Shown one piece after another: positions 52,456-63,894 of a stretch of DNA of 64,000 nt. The notes under the pieces were generated by a model. The model was not told the origin of the DNA and searched no databases. It saw nothing but the letters and a program-made list of their open reading frames with translations. Made by a program: the position numbers and the translations under genes. The stretch's first letter is position 1. Every line of letters begins with the position of its first letter. This DNA comes from Cordylochernes scorpioides (Eukaryota > Arthropoda > Arachnida > Pseudoscorpiones > Chernetidae), in assembly GCA_030710605.1 (NCBI GenBank), contig CP092875.1, positions 66,146,623 through 66,210,622 of the forward strand. The letters are read 5' to 3'.

Positions 52456-52524
52456 TATCATTGTATGGTTCTATATAATGGACAAAACATAAGTTTGCCA
52501 TGTTTTTGTTCTCCTTTTACTATC

Positions 52525-52624
52525 NNNNNNNNNNNNNNNNNNNNNNNNNNNNNNNNNNNNNNNNNNNNNNNNNNNNNNNNNNNNNNNNNNNNNNNNNNNN
52601 NNNNNNNNNNNNNNNNNNNNNNNN
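52525..52624. other. Scaffold gap 3 (100 N)
   Basis: Exactly 100 N placed inside DPH5 intron 6. The left side truly continues at 19614 and the right side truly follows 19513. Confidence 0.95.
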
Positions 52625-53062
52625 GGTAACAGCATTGTTACCATCATCCTTATTTTCTTGTAGTCTTCTTTCTTATCTCAATACACGTGGTACAGGCCAT
52701 GATAATCATGGTGGGTAGAAGGCGACTGCTTTTACTGTAAGTACACCACATGTCTACACAATCTCCAATCTCCATTCTGTCACCCCGGAAGCCCTGAACT
52801 GGCTGAAGGCCTTGCCTCTCAGACTTTAATGACCGATATGTCCCCACTTCTTTTTTCTAGCTTTAATTCATTTTGTCTCCTCTCTAATTGTAAATACGCT
52901 GCTGTATCACCTCATAAGCATAAATAAATAAACATGTGAAAAGCAGTTCGACTTTGCACTTACAAATGTGCCAAAGCCCGGTTTGGTTACTTGCACTCGC
53001 TGGTGGTTTTTTTTCTTGTAGTTATAATCTATGATCCAAATTGTGCCTTATCAATAGAGGAA
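52625..53062. mobile_element. Right half of a GTAACA MITE with nested SINE-A and LINE-3 end
   Basis: Starts GGTAACAGCATTGTTACC, the right side of the MITE whose left side ends P1. A minus-strand SINE-A (52681-52759 and 52932-53006) is itself split by a LINE 3' end (52760-52931) reading LHSVTPEALNWLKALPLRL-stop with an ATAAATAAATA tail. The MITE end TTGTAGTTATAATCTATGAT follows at 53018. Confidence 0.7.
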
Positions 53063-53290
53063 GACCTTCAATGAGTTGGTTGAAAGGGATCTAGGAAATT
53101 ACCAGAAGGTCAGTAGAAGAGCTGTGAGTGATAAGTCATTAACAGATTAAATTAGAGAATATTTGTCCATTTAGTTACCAAATGTCGACTTAATGGGCAC
53201 TAACAACAACAATGGGTGGCTATTATTTCCAGAAATCCATATAACAATGACACAATGTTCACTTGATGTCTTTATCAACAAACCTAGAAC

Positions 53291-53472
53291 TACAGTAGAA
53301 CCTCCCTTTAGCGGACAACCCGCTAGAGGACACCTCTCCACAAAGGACAGTTTTCATTTGCAAAATTACCATTTTTTACTATTAGCAAACTCTCAGGTAA
53401 GAGAACACCTCTGACTAAAGGACACTTTGGCTTTGAAATTAGGTGTCCTTTACAGGGAGGTTCTACTGTATC
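53291..53472. mobile_element. MITE-P, allele of 51292-51456
   Basis: TACAGTAGAACCTCCCTTTA and GGGAGGTTCTACTGTA with inverted GGACA blocks. Confidence 0.7.
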
Positions 53473-53590
53473 AGCAACCTTTCGATTACATAACCAGGAG
53501 ATGCTCTCTCATTAGGGCAAACAATCTATTTGATATGTATTGTGTGAAGGGAACTAAAGTAGAAATATAGGTAAGTAAGGCACCACTTAC

Positions 53591-56500
53591 TTCATCATGT
53601 TCTCAATGGATTGTTCTTTTATCTTGAGATCTGTTGCAGTCACAGAGTGCTGGTGAGAAAGGAGACTAGCAACACTGGACTACGAACCCATGAGACACAA
53701 GGTGTGAAGTCCCCTCTTCCTATTGGCCAGGATTCTGTCGTAGAAACTGTCGGGCTTCCAATCCTCTGTCCAGAATACAATGGACACTGTCTCCCCGAAT
53801 GAATAGAGCTGGACACACACATTACCAATCTCTTCACAAAATATTCTGATCCCATTTATTTAGTTATTCTTACAGAGAGAGGGGATTTTTTTTACAGTTA
53901 GAGTACACCAAATACAGTGAAACCTTTCTGACACTGTTTGATTTGATGTTATAACCATGTTGATGTTATAACTCTGGCTAAAACAAGTGGGACTTAAAAC
54001 CAGAGACTTTATATGATAAGGCACAATTTGGATGACAGATTATAGCTACAATAAGACCTATGTAACTACAAGAAAATAAGACCTATGTAACTACAAGAAA
54101 ATAAAACCTATGTAACTACAAGAAAATAAGACCTATGTAACTACAAGAAAATAAGACCTATGTAACTACAAGAAAATAAGACCTATGTAACTACAAGAAA
54201 ATAAAACCTATGTAACTACAAGAAAATAAGACCTATGTAACTACAAGAAAATAAGACCTATGTAACTACAAGAAAATAAGACCTATGTAACTACAAGAAA
54301 ATAAGACCTATGTAACTACAAGAAAATAAGACCTATGTAACTACAAGAAAATAAGACCTATGTAACTACAAGAAAATAAGACCTATGTAACTACAAGAAA
54401 ATAAGACCTATGTAACTACAAGAAAATAAGACCTATGTAGCTACAAGAAAATAAGACCTATGTAGCTACAAGAAAATAAGACCTATGTAGCTACAAGAAA
54501 ATAAGACCTATGTAGCTACAAGAAAATAAGACCTAAATGGATTAGGTCTTATTTTCTTGTAGAGACTTTAGAATTATAATGTTTGCACCAAGTTGTGTGC
54601 TGTTATAACAAGGTTCTACTGTAGATATGACAAAAAAATGAAAAAAAAAAAACTTGTACATAAAAAAAATCTGGATAGTACTATACATCATCTTCCCAAT
54701 GACTGAAACTTGGCAATTGAAGAAAGAAGACAAAGGGTGTTGATTAGGTCTATTACACTATGTGGATACAAAGATCCACAGAAACAAGAACTGGAGGATC
54801 CCACCTAAGCACAGTTGGTACAGTGGAGTAAACCCAGGAGGAGCTCTTAACATCAGAAATAGACAGCATCAAACAACACTAACAAGATTTAGAACAGGCC
54901 ATCTCAAGCTATTGAAGATAGAAAATAACAACAAAATCTACCCCACTTGCCCAAAATGTAGCTTGGAACCTGCAGCTCCAGAACATATTTTGGCTTGCAT
55001 TAGATGCACTAAACAGGATCTTTGGGAGAGGCCGCTGCTCATCATAAAACAGCTCGAGCAGCATGAACTCATGGAATTTGTGTAATCTTTACACAAGGGG
55101 ATAAGAAACAACAACAAAGATCCAATTTATCTGGGACAATGCAGTGAAGGGTCAGGTGAGAATGGTTCCTTATTGAATTGGGTGAACTTTGGGCAATTTT
55201 TTCTGGGGAAACAAGACCTTTTCCTATCCCAACAATGGTATTCAAAGAGGGAAAACAATGAGGAACTTTGTTAACACTGGCATGAGGATTGTTACCATCA
55301 CTATACAGAACTTTAATCTCTCTAAAGATACTTTATAACAGTTGTATATGAAGTGAAAAGTGAGTCGTTCAAGGCCGTTATGTTCACCGAAGAAGTATGG
55401 CATGTATATGAAATATTGGAAATAATAAATATGTGATACAAAATGAGCAATTTTGAAAATAGATGAAATAGGGATGGCTCAGTTATCAAAAACAAGCACA
55501 CTTACAAATATATAGAAAAAGTAAAAAGATTAATTTTGATGCATTTCTTTATTACAATTGAACCACTCTCTAAAGAACACCTAGATACAGAGTCAAAGTG
55601 TCCTTTAGGGAGAGGGGTTCTCTTACTGGAGAGTTGCTAAATACTTGGTAAAATTGGTGATCTTGGCAACGAAAACTTCCCAATGTAGAGAAGTGTCCTC
55701 CTACCAAAGAGTTGCTAATTGTAAAATTGGTGGCATCATAATCTTGGCAAAGAAACTGTCCATTGTAAAGAGAAGGGTGTCCTCTTACTGGAGAGTTGCT
55801 AAATACTTGGTAAAATTGGTGATCTTGGCAACGAAAACTTCCCATTGCAGAGAGATGTCCTCAGACAAGAGTGTCCTCTCATGGAGTATGTTACAGTGTA
55901 GTAGAGGACTTAATATTCCCTCCACATTCTGTACTCCCTGGGGTCAGGTGATGGCAGCAAAGATACCACCACCAAGGACAGTGGAACCTCTCAGCAGCTT
56001 GGTCATAACTTTCTAAGTTGTCTTGTTTAGAGTCCCAATTGTTATAACCATGGTTTTAACAATCCAGGGTCAGTCCCCAACTAACCTGGAGTCCGCAGCA
56101 ACCCACGGCAGACAAGATCGAGGCATTGTGGACCACAGAGTAAGGAACAGATTTCTCCTGGGCTCGGAGAACCAGGTCTGTGTGGGTAGTTGCTCTGTCA
56201 CATGACAACATTGTTAGCCAAACAGATATTCTACATTGTCACATAGCTATCATTGATTTGTAAACATTCATATATCCCAAGGTAATAAGTTCATATTATC
56301 ATCCTATGTATCCTGGTAGATCCATCCTTAGAATCCCTAAATATGTAAAGACTTAGGTTATTTTGGACACCTAATGAAAGCAAATGGATAGTTGTATTTT
56401 CAAAGTCCGGCGTGTGGTTGTTGTTCAGTGCATAATCTACAAGGAGAGACAGTGGGTTATAATTTCTTAATCCTGATTTGTGTTGATTTATACGATCTAT

Positions 56501-59500
56501 GAGTGGTTTTACTGGTTTCACCTATGTAATTGGCTTGACAATTGTCACAAGGAATTTTGTAAATTACGTTTATTTTGTTTTCCATTTTGTTAATTTGCTT
56601 AGTGTCTGGATGGCGTAAGGCTTTTTTTAAATTTAAAGATGATTGATAGGTGGTTATGATGTAGCAGTAAAGATTTTTTGATTGATCAGGGGTGTTATTT
56701 AAAGGTGAAGATTTTGTTTTAAAAAAAGTTTTTAGATAAATTTGCTTGGATAATTATTGTTATTTAGATCTCTGAAGATTCTATTTCTCTCCATTAATTC
56801 ATTAATTTTTGACTAACAATGTGTTTCTAATTTTGTTTCTTATTAAATCCAATATATGCCTTTTTATTATCTAATATATATACAGGGTGATCCAAAAGTC
56901 CCGCACAACTTTAAAAATTAATAACTCCGCGAATATTTGCGCTAGAGCAATGCGGTAAACACCATTGTGTTCAGGATGCAATGGGATTTTTTATGGCAAA
57001 TAATGAAAAATTCGAAATTGATTTTAGTTACAACTTTATTCGCTAGATGGCGCTCTACCAGAATCAGCTATTCAGCGGCCAAATTGTTTGATAAATTGAA
57101 AAATATAACTGAATGACACGTATTTTTCCTTTTTGAATACCAGGAAAGAACACAAATAATATCAAATGATAAATTAATAAAACACCATTTCGCCAAAAGT
57201 TAGAAGAAATGGTTAACGATTTTTAAATACAATCTGAGATATGTAAAATAGGTATATGCAGATTAAAACATGTAGCAAAAATAAAATTGATATTTTAGAT
57301 GCGGTTTTTTTTTAATTCAACTCTCTCTCAGTATCGATTATATTTATTTTAATTCATTTGAAAAATATTTATCTATCTCTGATGATTTATTTTACTCTGG
57401 AATGCCGTTGTTGTTTTTGTCGTGTCCAATAAAGAGCCTCAGATGTCTCCATGCATCTCTATCGCAGCAGCAGCATTGTCCACTATCTTGGGTGTGTAAA
57501 GCAGCTGCTCTGGGTCTATGTCAATTTTCTGCAAGGCTGCGGGCATGAGAATATGTGGGTAGGTGTTAGTTCCACACCAGGACAGTTGTTGCATGTTCTA
57601 TAGGTTCTTGTGCCATCTGGATGTATTGTCATCCTTTATAATGTTTTGTTCTAAATCTTGTTATAGTTTTGTCATTTTTCTCTCGGAGTTTATTTCACAT
57701 TTTGATCTTTTATTATTTTTTGTTATTTTTTATCTTGTATTTTGCAAAAGCATTAGCGTCAAATAATGACATTTGTTCTTTCCTTTGGCTCAACTTTCTG
57801 GCTTCCTTTGCAAATTCAACTACCATTTCATTACCCCCCGATCCCAACACGGGCAGGAATCCATTGTAGAATGCAGTTATTCTCCAATGATATCAGTTGA
57901 GTAAGTAACGAATGTATTTTCTGTGTGACTATAGTATTGCCCTTCTGAATTGCTTCTAGATCGGATATGAAGTCGATGTACGATATATTATAATTCCTTC
58001 TGCTTGATGCAGGGATGGTTGGTTAAGGCAAACATCACGAGCTTTCCAGATAGCTGTCAGTTCACAAGTGAAGTTTGACGAAATCTTTCTTGCTCCTTCT
58101 ATGATTTTGATGTATGTTCCATTTTGCAGTATTATGTTAATTCCAGCCCCTCCATTACTTATGGTAAGTTCTGATGATCCATCTGTATATGCTTTTAAAT
58201 AATTTATCTGATCGCATAAACCAATTGTGTCAAGTCCTTTCTTTTTAAGCATGTTTTTGTTCTCTTTTTTATTGCAGGGTTCATTCAGGTTAAGATTGAT
58301 GATTACATTTGATGGCAATGGGGTAGGAAATATTGGTTATTCTTGAATTTGAAATTCATTATGTTTCATATTTATGCTCTTTCTAATATTGTTGTCGTAC
58401 TGAAGTGTTGGAGATCTTTTGAGCCTTTCTTTTTGTGTCCAGTTTAAATAGGTTCTATGGGATATGTGTTCGGTTTCTTTAGTTTTTAAGCAATTGGTGA
58501 ATTTTATTGTTTTTAATTGTCTTATGCTTTCAAGGAGGTCTAGACCACATTCTCTCTGAATTTTCTAATTGTTGGTATTTGAAACAGAACCAGTGATTAA
58601 TTTGGCCACTTTTGCTTGAACACTGTCTAGTCTTCTTTTTAGTGATGAACTTGAGGGAGCCCAGACGGGTGTTGCATATTCCATTATTTGCCTTATTAAG
58701 GTGATATATGTTGTTCTTAGAATTTTGGGTTTTGCTCCCCAATTTGTTCCACATAGCCTTCTCAGAATGTTTAGGTTTCTGGTAGCTCTATTTGAGGTGC
58801 TAATTATGTGTTCTGTAAATCGCAATTCCTCATCAAGTATCACACCTAGGTAATTTGGAGAACAAATTTTATCAATTATATGGTTGTTTATGCTTCTTAT
58901 TTTGGAGTTAAATTCATGCCCTTTTTCCTGTCAGTAAAGGAGACCGATAGGTTTGTGTTTATTGTTTTGTTTTTTTTTGTCATTTTGAGTTTCATTGCCC
59001 ACTTCTCATTGATGTGTTCAGTATTTTTCTGATATTTCTATACTGCTACTTGTGTGCCATATGGCTATATAATCTGCATAACAGGCAACTTTTGTGTCTT
59101 CAGTGAGGTAAGGATGGATGTTGTTAAGGTTGTGTCGTAATTAGATGTACAACAACTCAAACTTGACTGTGATTCTTTTTTTAGCTCTTATTCTTTTCGT
59201 TTGGCCAACAAAAAAGTCCAATTTATATACACATATATTCTTACAAAGCGATTGATTAAAAGTTTTGATGAAACTGGATCTCTGGAAACAAAACCTCGGA
59301 GTGGAAGACCTTCGACATGCAAGTCAGTGGCTGTTACGGTTTTGCAGAATGCTGAAGCTATTAAAACGTTATCCACGTATGGAGAATTAAGTGCTAGACA
59401 AGTTTCTCGACAAACGGGAATTTCGTATGGAACAGTTTGGAGAGAACACACATTTTGAATTTTTCTATAAAAATACCCTAACAAAATTAAAAGTTTTCAC

Positions 59501-62490
59501 GAGTTGAAAGTCAGCGATTTTGAGAAGCGTCAAGAATTCGCTGCATGGGTTTTCCAGCAAATTGATATTGATGAAAAGTGGCTGTCAAATGTTCTAAGAA
59601 CAGATGATGCTAACTTTTATCTAAAGGGAGAATTTAACATTCAAAACTGCCTCATTTTGGCAACAGAAAACCCTAGGATTTTTACAGAAATACCACTTCA
59701 TCAGCACAGAGTTACAGTTTTGTGTGGGTTCACTTCTTCTTTTATTTTTGGGCCAATTATCTTTGAAAAAATCAATGGAAGAACTTTTAAAACCGTTTTT
59801 GTAACTGGTGAACGTTATGTTCAACTTTTGAGAGAAAAGGTTATTCCCATATTGCAGGACAGACAAGCACTAAGCGAAATAACATTCATGCAAGATGGAG
59901 GACCTCCTCATATCTCCCGCGGTGCCAAACAATTGCTGAAGGATACGTTCAGTGAAATTCGTTGATAGGTCGCCACTTTATATACCAGTGGCCTCCAATA
60001 TCACCAGACTTGACGCCTTACAATTTCGGTTATGGGGGTACATTAAGTCACGTTTTTATCGATGCCGGCCTACCACATTGGCCATGTTGAAGGCTTCTAT
60101 CAGATGGCACGTTTTATAAATTTCAACTATTTAATTGTGACCATTCTGTCATCTATCGTCTGCAGGCGGTGTTTGAGAATGAAGGGCGCCACATTGAGCA
60201 AGGATTGTGACCTAATACAAGAGAGAAGGCAGTTACCTCATGTGTTATATTTTGCAGCTCTTTGTTTTGGGTTATGGGAATAATAAATGCTGTCCTCACA
60301 TCTTGACTTTTTTTTTTCTGTGAACAGTAATTTTTTTGTTTGTCATTTTCCCACATCTTATATTATGTCGTGCAGGCCAAAGTGTTATAACTTCTCGAAT
60401 AACACTGGTATACACAATTTTAACCCTTATGTTTAGTTTATCGCTTTTCGCTCATTAGAAGAAATAGCATAAGGAATATTCTCTGTATCCCCCCCCAACT
60501 TTAGAAATTTTGCGCAAAAAATAATACAAAATGATTTTGCTACCACGTTTTTCAACGCAAAAGGTCGCTTTAAAAATGATTTTTTTGAGGGGATACATTT
60601 TCAAAATTATGTACAGTATAATAAACAAAGATAACATTTGACAAGCCCATAGGATATTTGGAGTAAAGTACGACAAATATATTTTGTCACTCCCCTCTAT
60701 ATTTCATCTTTGGATCATGACAAATATCCAGTTAAATAGTCAAGTGTCGCCAATTAGTCAAGAAACTATACATTCCTTATAGCATGAAATCCTATTAGTA
60801 GTGCCATCATAATTTTTGGTACTATATTAACATTTCAAAAATCGTGTATTGATATCAGTAGTTATTTTCAAACATTCAATCTATTTCTCAAAACTCCATC
60901 TAAAATATAAATATTTTTTGCTACATGTTTCAATTTGCATATACCTATTTTACATATCTCAGATTGTATTTAAAAATCGTTAACCATTTCTTCTAACTTT
61001 TGGCGAAATGGTGTTTTATTAATTTATCATTTGATATTATTTGTGTTCTTTCCCGGTATTCAAAAAGGAAAAATACGTGTCATTCAGTTATATTTTTCAA
61101 TTTATCAAACAATTTGGCCGCTGAATAGCTGATTCTGGTAGAGCGCCATCTAGCGAATAAAGTTGTAACTAAAATCAATTTCGAATTTTTCATTATTTGC
61201 CATAAAAAATCCCATTGCATCCTGAACACAATGGTGTTTACCGCATTGCTCTAGCGCACATATTCGCGGAGTTATTAATTTTTAAAGTTGTGCGGGACTT
61301 TTGGATCACCCTGTATATAAATGGGTACTCTTAACAATAGTGATACATAGAGTGCCAACTATGAATTGGGAGTACATGTTTTGTAAGCCCTTTTTAAATT
61401 AGCAACAATAGGCCGACTACAATGGCAATTGATTGTTGGGTTTTCCTAAATCAATGGTAAAATAATGGGAGAGATCCTGGCTCATCAGTGGTGAAACCTA
61501 CTCAGCTTATATCAAATGGAGTAGGATAAATGTATTTGGAGGACATCACGAGAGAAGATGATTACAAGAAACTGGAGAAAAGACCGATACAATTTAGGTA
61601 GGTAGCTCTAACAACTTGTTCTATCAGGTCCTGGAGGGTTTAACAGCCTCAGGATAGGAGAGACAGAGAGGACAAGAAAGAACTGGATAGATATACAAAT
61701 GGATGATCACATTGAACTCAAGACAGGATGGATGGCGTACCATTTAGTGTGAAACATCTCCCCTGAACTGTTCTATTGAGATGATGAGGGGATTTATTCT
61801 GATTCCACTCTACTTATCCAAAGGGATCCCCAACAACCAAGAATGCCACATCAACGGCACAATGTAGGTATAGGTGGGAAATTTTGACGTTTATTTTGAC
61901 AGGAGAGACGCCCTATGCTTCTATGGAACAATGTAGGTAGGTAGCTCTAACAACTTGCTCTATTAGGTTCTGGAGGATTTAACAGCCCCAGGATAGGAGA
62001 GACAGAGAGAGAGAGAGGACAAGAATGAACTGGATAGATATACAAATGGATGATCACATGGAACTCAAGACAGGAAGGATGGCGCACCATTTAGTGGGAA
62101 ACATCTCTCCTGAACTGTTCTATTGAAGTGATCAAGGGATTCATACTAACTCCATACTACTTACCCAAAGGGATCCCCAATAACCAAGAATGCCACATCA
62201 ACGACACAATGTAGGTAGGTAGCTCTAACAACTTGCTCTACCTGGGTCTGGAGGGTTTAACAGCCTCAGAATGGGAGAGACAGAGAGGACAAGAATGAAC
62301 TGGATAGATAAACAAATAGATGATCTAATAGAACTCAAGGAAGGCGAACCATTTAGTGGGAAACATCTCCCCTGAACTGTTCTATGAGGGGATATAAACT
62401 GTGTGTGTTGATTCCACACTACTTACCCAAAGGGATCCCCAACAACCAAGAATGCCACATCATGATCTTTGGCCTCATCTATGATTTCAT
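53591..62490 (-). CDS. DPH5: DPH5 exons 3-6 (haplotype A)
   Basis: Minus strand, in gene order: exon 3 62427-62490, exon 4 56086-56194, exon 5 53688-53808, exon 6 53591-53630. Lengths and phases equal those of the P3 copy, including the 57-bp intron 5 with GTTCGT donor. Exon 2 and exon 1 lie beyond the right edge. Exons 7-8 of this haplotype are at 17169-18105, reached through the P1/P4 join. Intron 3 holds a 4.4-kb mariner-like element absent from haplotype B, yet all coding exons stay intact. Confidence 0.95.
54045..54535. repeat. 25-bp tandem array, ~20 units, haplotype A only
   Basis: Unit ACCTATGTAACTACAAGAAAAT(AAG), 25 bp, very uniform. The last few units read GTAGCTAC, and a few read AAAACC for AAGACC. 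P3 has a single equivalent (ACAAGAAGAAAAAACCTAATCC at about 50675). The array grew from the end of a GTAACA-type MITE. Confidence 0.9.
54779..55113 (+). mobile_element. LINE-1 3' fragment, haplotype A only
   Basis: Plus strand reads IPPKHSWYSGVNPGGALNIR, LTRFRTGHLKLLKIE, CPKC...HILACI and HELMEFV-stop, then TTACACAAGGGGATAAG and AACAAC. Perfect 11-bp duplications ACAAAGATCCA flank it (54768-54778 and 55114-55124). P3 (about 50470) has the empty site. It is 5'-truncated. Confidence 0.85.
55125..55554. other. DPH5 intron 4 sequence, nothing recognised
   Basis: Partly allelic to about 50390-50470, then unique AT-rich sequence absent from P3. No exon, TIR or tandem repeat was seen. Confidence 0.45.
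55555..55890. mobile_element. MITE-P with internal duplication
   Basis: Blocks TTACTGGAGAGTTGCTAAAT, ACTTGGTAAAATTGGTGATC and CAACGAAAACTTCCCA appear twice within 330 bp. The P3 allele (50270-50390) is a single, shorter copy. Confidence 0.6.
56240..56878 (-). pseudogene. Penelope-like fragment, allele of 49226-49870
   Basis: Minus strand keeps RINQHKSGLRNYNPLSLLVD and HTPDFENTTIHLLSLG. The YIGET part is shifted out of frame. Confidence 0.7.
57560..59130 (-). pseudogene. Jockey/I-type LINE fragment: RT end plus RNase H
   Basis: Minus-strand pieces in order: ACYADYIAIW (the YADD site of reverse transcriptase, here YADY), NYLGVILDEELRFTEHI, then the thumb region LRRLCGTNWGAKPKILRTTY and PVWAP. 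Next is RNase H with AYTDGSSELTISNGGAGINI and SNFTCELTAIWKAR (catalytic Asp and Glu sites). Frameshifts divide them and the RT Asp is lost, so it is inactive. It is nested in the mariner-like element. Confidence 0.75.
59170..60290 (+). pseudogene. Mariner-like transposase pseudogene
   Basis: HTH part: FDETGSLETKPRSGRPSTC and ELSARQVSRQTGISYGTVWR. Catalytic part: RTDDANFYLKGEFN (first Asp), QDGGPPHISRGAKQLLKDTF (second Asp), then after a frameshift WPPISPDLTPYNF, where the third acidic residue expected in P-x-DF is Asn. The end reads VFENEGRHIEQ. It resembles mariner-type transposases with a DUF4817-like N-terminus common in arthropods. Frameshifts near 59460 and 59965 make it non-functional. 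Confidence 0.75.
61560..62430 (-). repeat. DPH5: Exon 3/intron 3 triplication (haplotype A allele)
   Basis: Three ~300-bp units, each with GGGATCCCCAACAACCAAGA or a close variant and TAGGTAGCTCTAACAACTTG. The unit nearest 62490 holds the complete exon 3. Confidence 0.8.
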
Positions 62491-62784
62491 CTGGAACAAG
62501 GAAACAAAATAACATGAATAAATTATACATATAGAATTAAAATAGCCTTAGTTAAAAGATATACGAACAACAATAACTGAGGGAAAAGCAAAGAAAGAAA
62601 GATCAAGAAAAAAAAAAAAGAAGATAATATCATTCCCATCCTGCAACTGACTGTTGAAAATTATGATAAGGCACAATTTGGATTATAGATTTGAAACAAA
62701 AGGTAATAAGACCAAATACAAATAAATAGTGTGTGACATTTTGGTGCTTGTGACCAAAATAAGAAACTAAATAAGAGTTAGAAA

Positions 62785-63770
62785 TACAGTAGAACAACCT
62801 CTCTGAAGGACAACACTCTTCACAACCTACAACCCCAAAACACATTATTGACTCATCCATTGATAAGCTCAACTCTTCCCCAACAGACACCATCAACAAG
62901 CTTTACAAGCTTGATACCTTAATATGATTGAGTGGAGATAAGAAAGAAGAAAAAGGACAACACTCTTCACAACCTGCAACCTCAAAACACATTATTGACT
63001 GTATTGACTCATCCATTGATAAGCTCAACTCTTCCCCAACAGACACCATCAACAAGCTTTACAAGCTTGATACCTTAATATGATTGAGTGGAGATAAGAA
63101 AGAAGAAAAAGGACAACACTCTTCACAACCTGCAACCTCAAAACACATTATTGACTGTATTGACTCATCCATTGATAAGCTCTACTCTTCCCCAGCAGAC
63201 ACCATCAAAAGTCTCAAGCTTTACAAGCTTGATACCCTGATATGATTGAGTGGAGATAAGAAAGAAGGACAACACTCAGTTTCAGAGCCAAAGTGTTTCA
63301 TAGAGAGAAGTGTCCATTTACCAGAGAGCAGTTACTTGGCAAATATTGTAATTTTGGCAATTTTTTGCCTATCCCTAGTACACGTGGTACAGGCCATGAT
63401 AATCATGGTGGGTAGTTAGTGACTGCTTTTACTGTAAGCGCACCACATGTCTACACATGTGAAAAGCAGTTCGACTTTGCACTTACAAATGTGCCAGAGC
63501 CCCGTTTGGTTACTTGCACTCGCTGGTGGGGTTGGACTTTTGCAAGAATCGGGGGCCATTGGAGCATTTTTAATTTTTTTTTTTTAAACATAAAAAAGTG
63601 TCCAATGCGGGAATCGAACCCGGGTCGTAGTGGTCGAAAACCAAACGGTTTAACATGCCTTCCACCGACCCCCTAATTTTGGCAATGAAAATGGTATTTT
63701 GTTTTGAGGTGTCTTCTAGTGGAAGTGTCCTCTCATGGAACATGTTTTACTGTAGTTCTTCATATGTAAA
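62785..63770. mobile_element. MITE-P with three LINE-2 tails and a SINE-A (haplotype A allele)
   Basis: TACAGTAGAACAACCTCT to ACATGTTTTACTGTAG. Three ~156-bp LINE-2 units (62808-63272) against four in P3, plus a SINE-A absent from P3. Confidence 0.7.
63361..63673 (-). mobile_element. SINE-A, haplotype A only, with perfect 12-bp duplication
   Basis: Full-length and close to the family consensus. TAATTTTGGCAA flanks it at 63349-63360 and 63674-63685. P3 has one copy (complement near 44325) and no SINE. It is therefore among the youngest SINE-A copies here. Confidence 0.88.
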
Positions 63771-63894
63771 TACAGTTAACCTCTTCAACCAAAAATTCTG
63801 ATCCATTGGGGTGGGGAATTATTGTTGGGGGACTGTAAACATTTAGCATTATGATGCATTAGCTCGCCATCTGTTATCAAAATTTTAAACTTAT

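Larger units (their letters stand above)
56883..61313 (+). mobile_element. Mariner-like transposon with ~418-bp inverted termini, 4431 bp, haplotype A only
   Basis: CAGGGTGATCCAAAAGTCCC starts the element and its complement ends it, with TA on each side. The inverted termini are long: 56883-57301 and 60897-61313 match closely, down to TTTAGATG. Inside are a broken transposase and a nested LINE. P3 has a Tigger element in the same TA tract instead. Confidence 0.85.
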
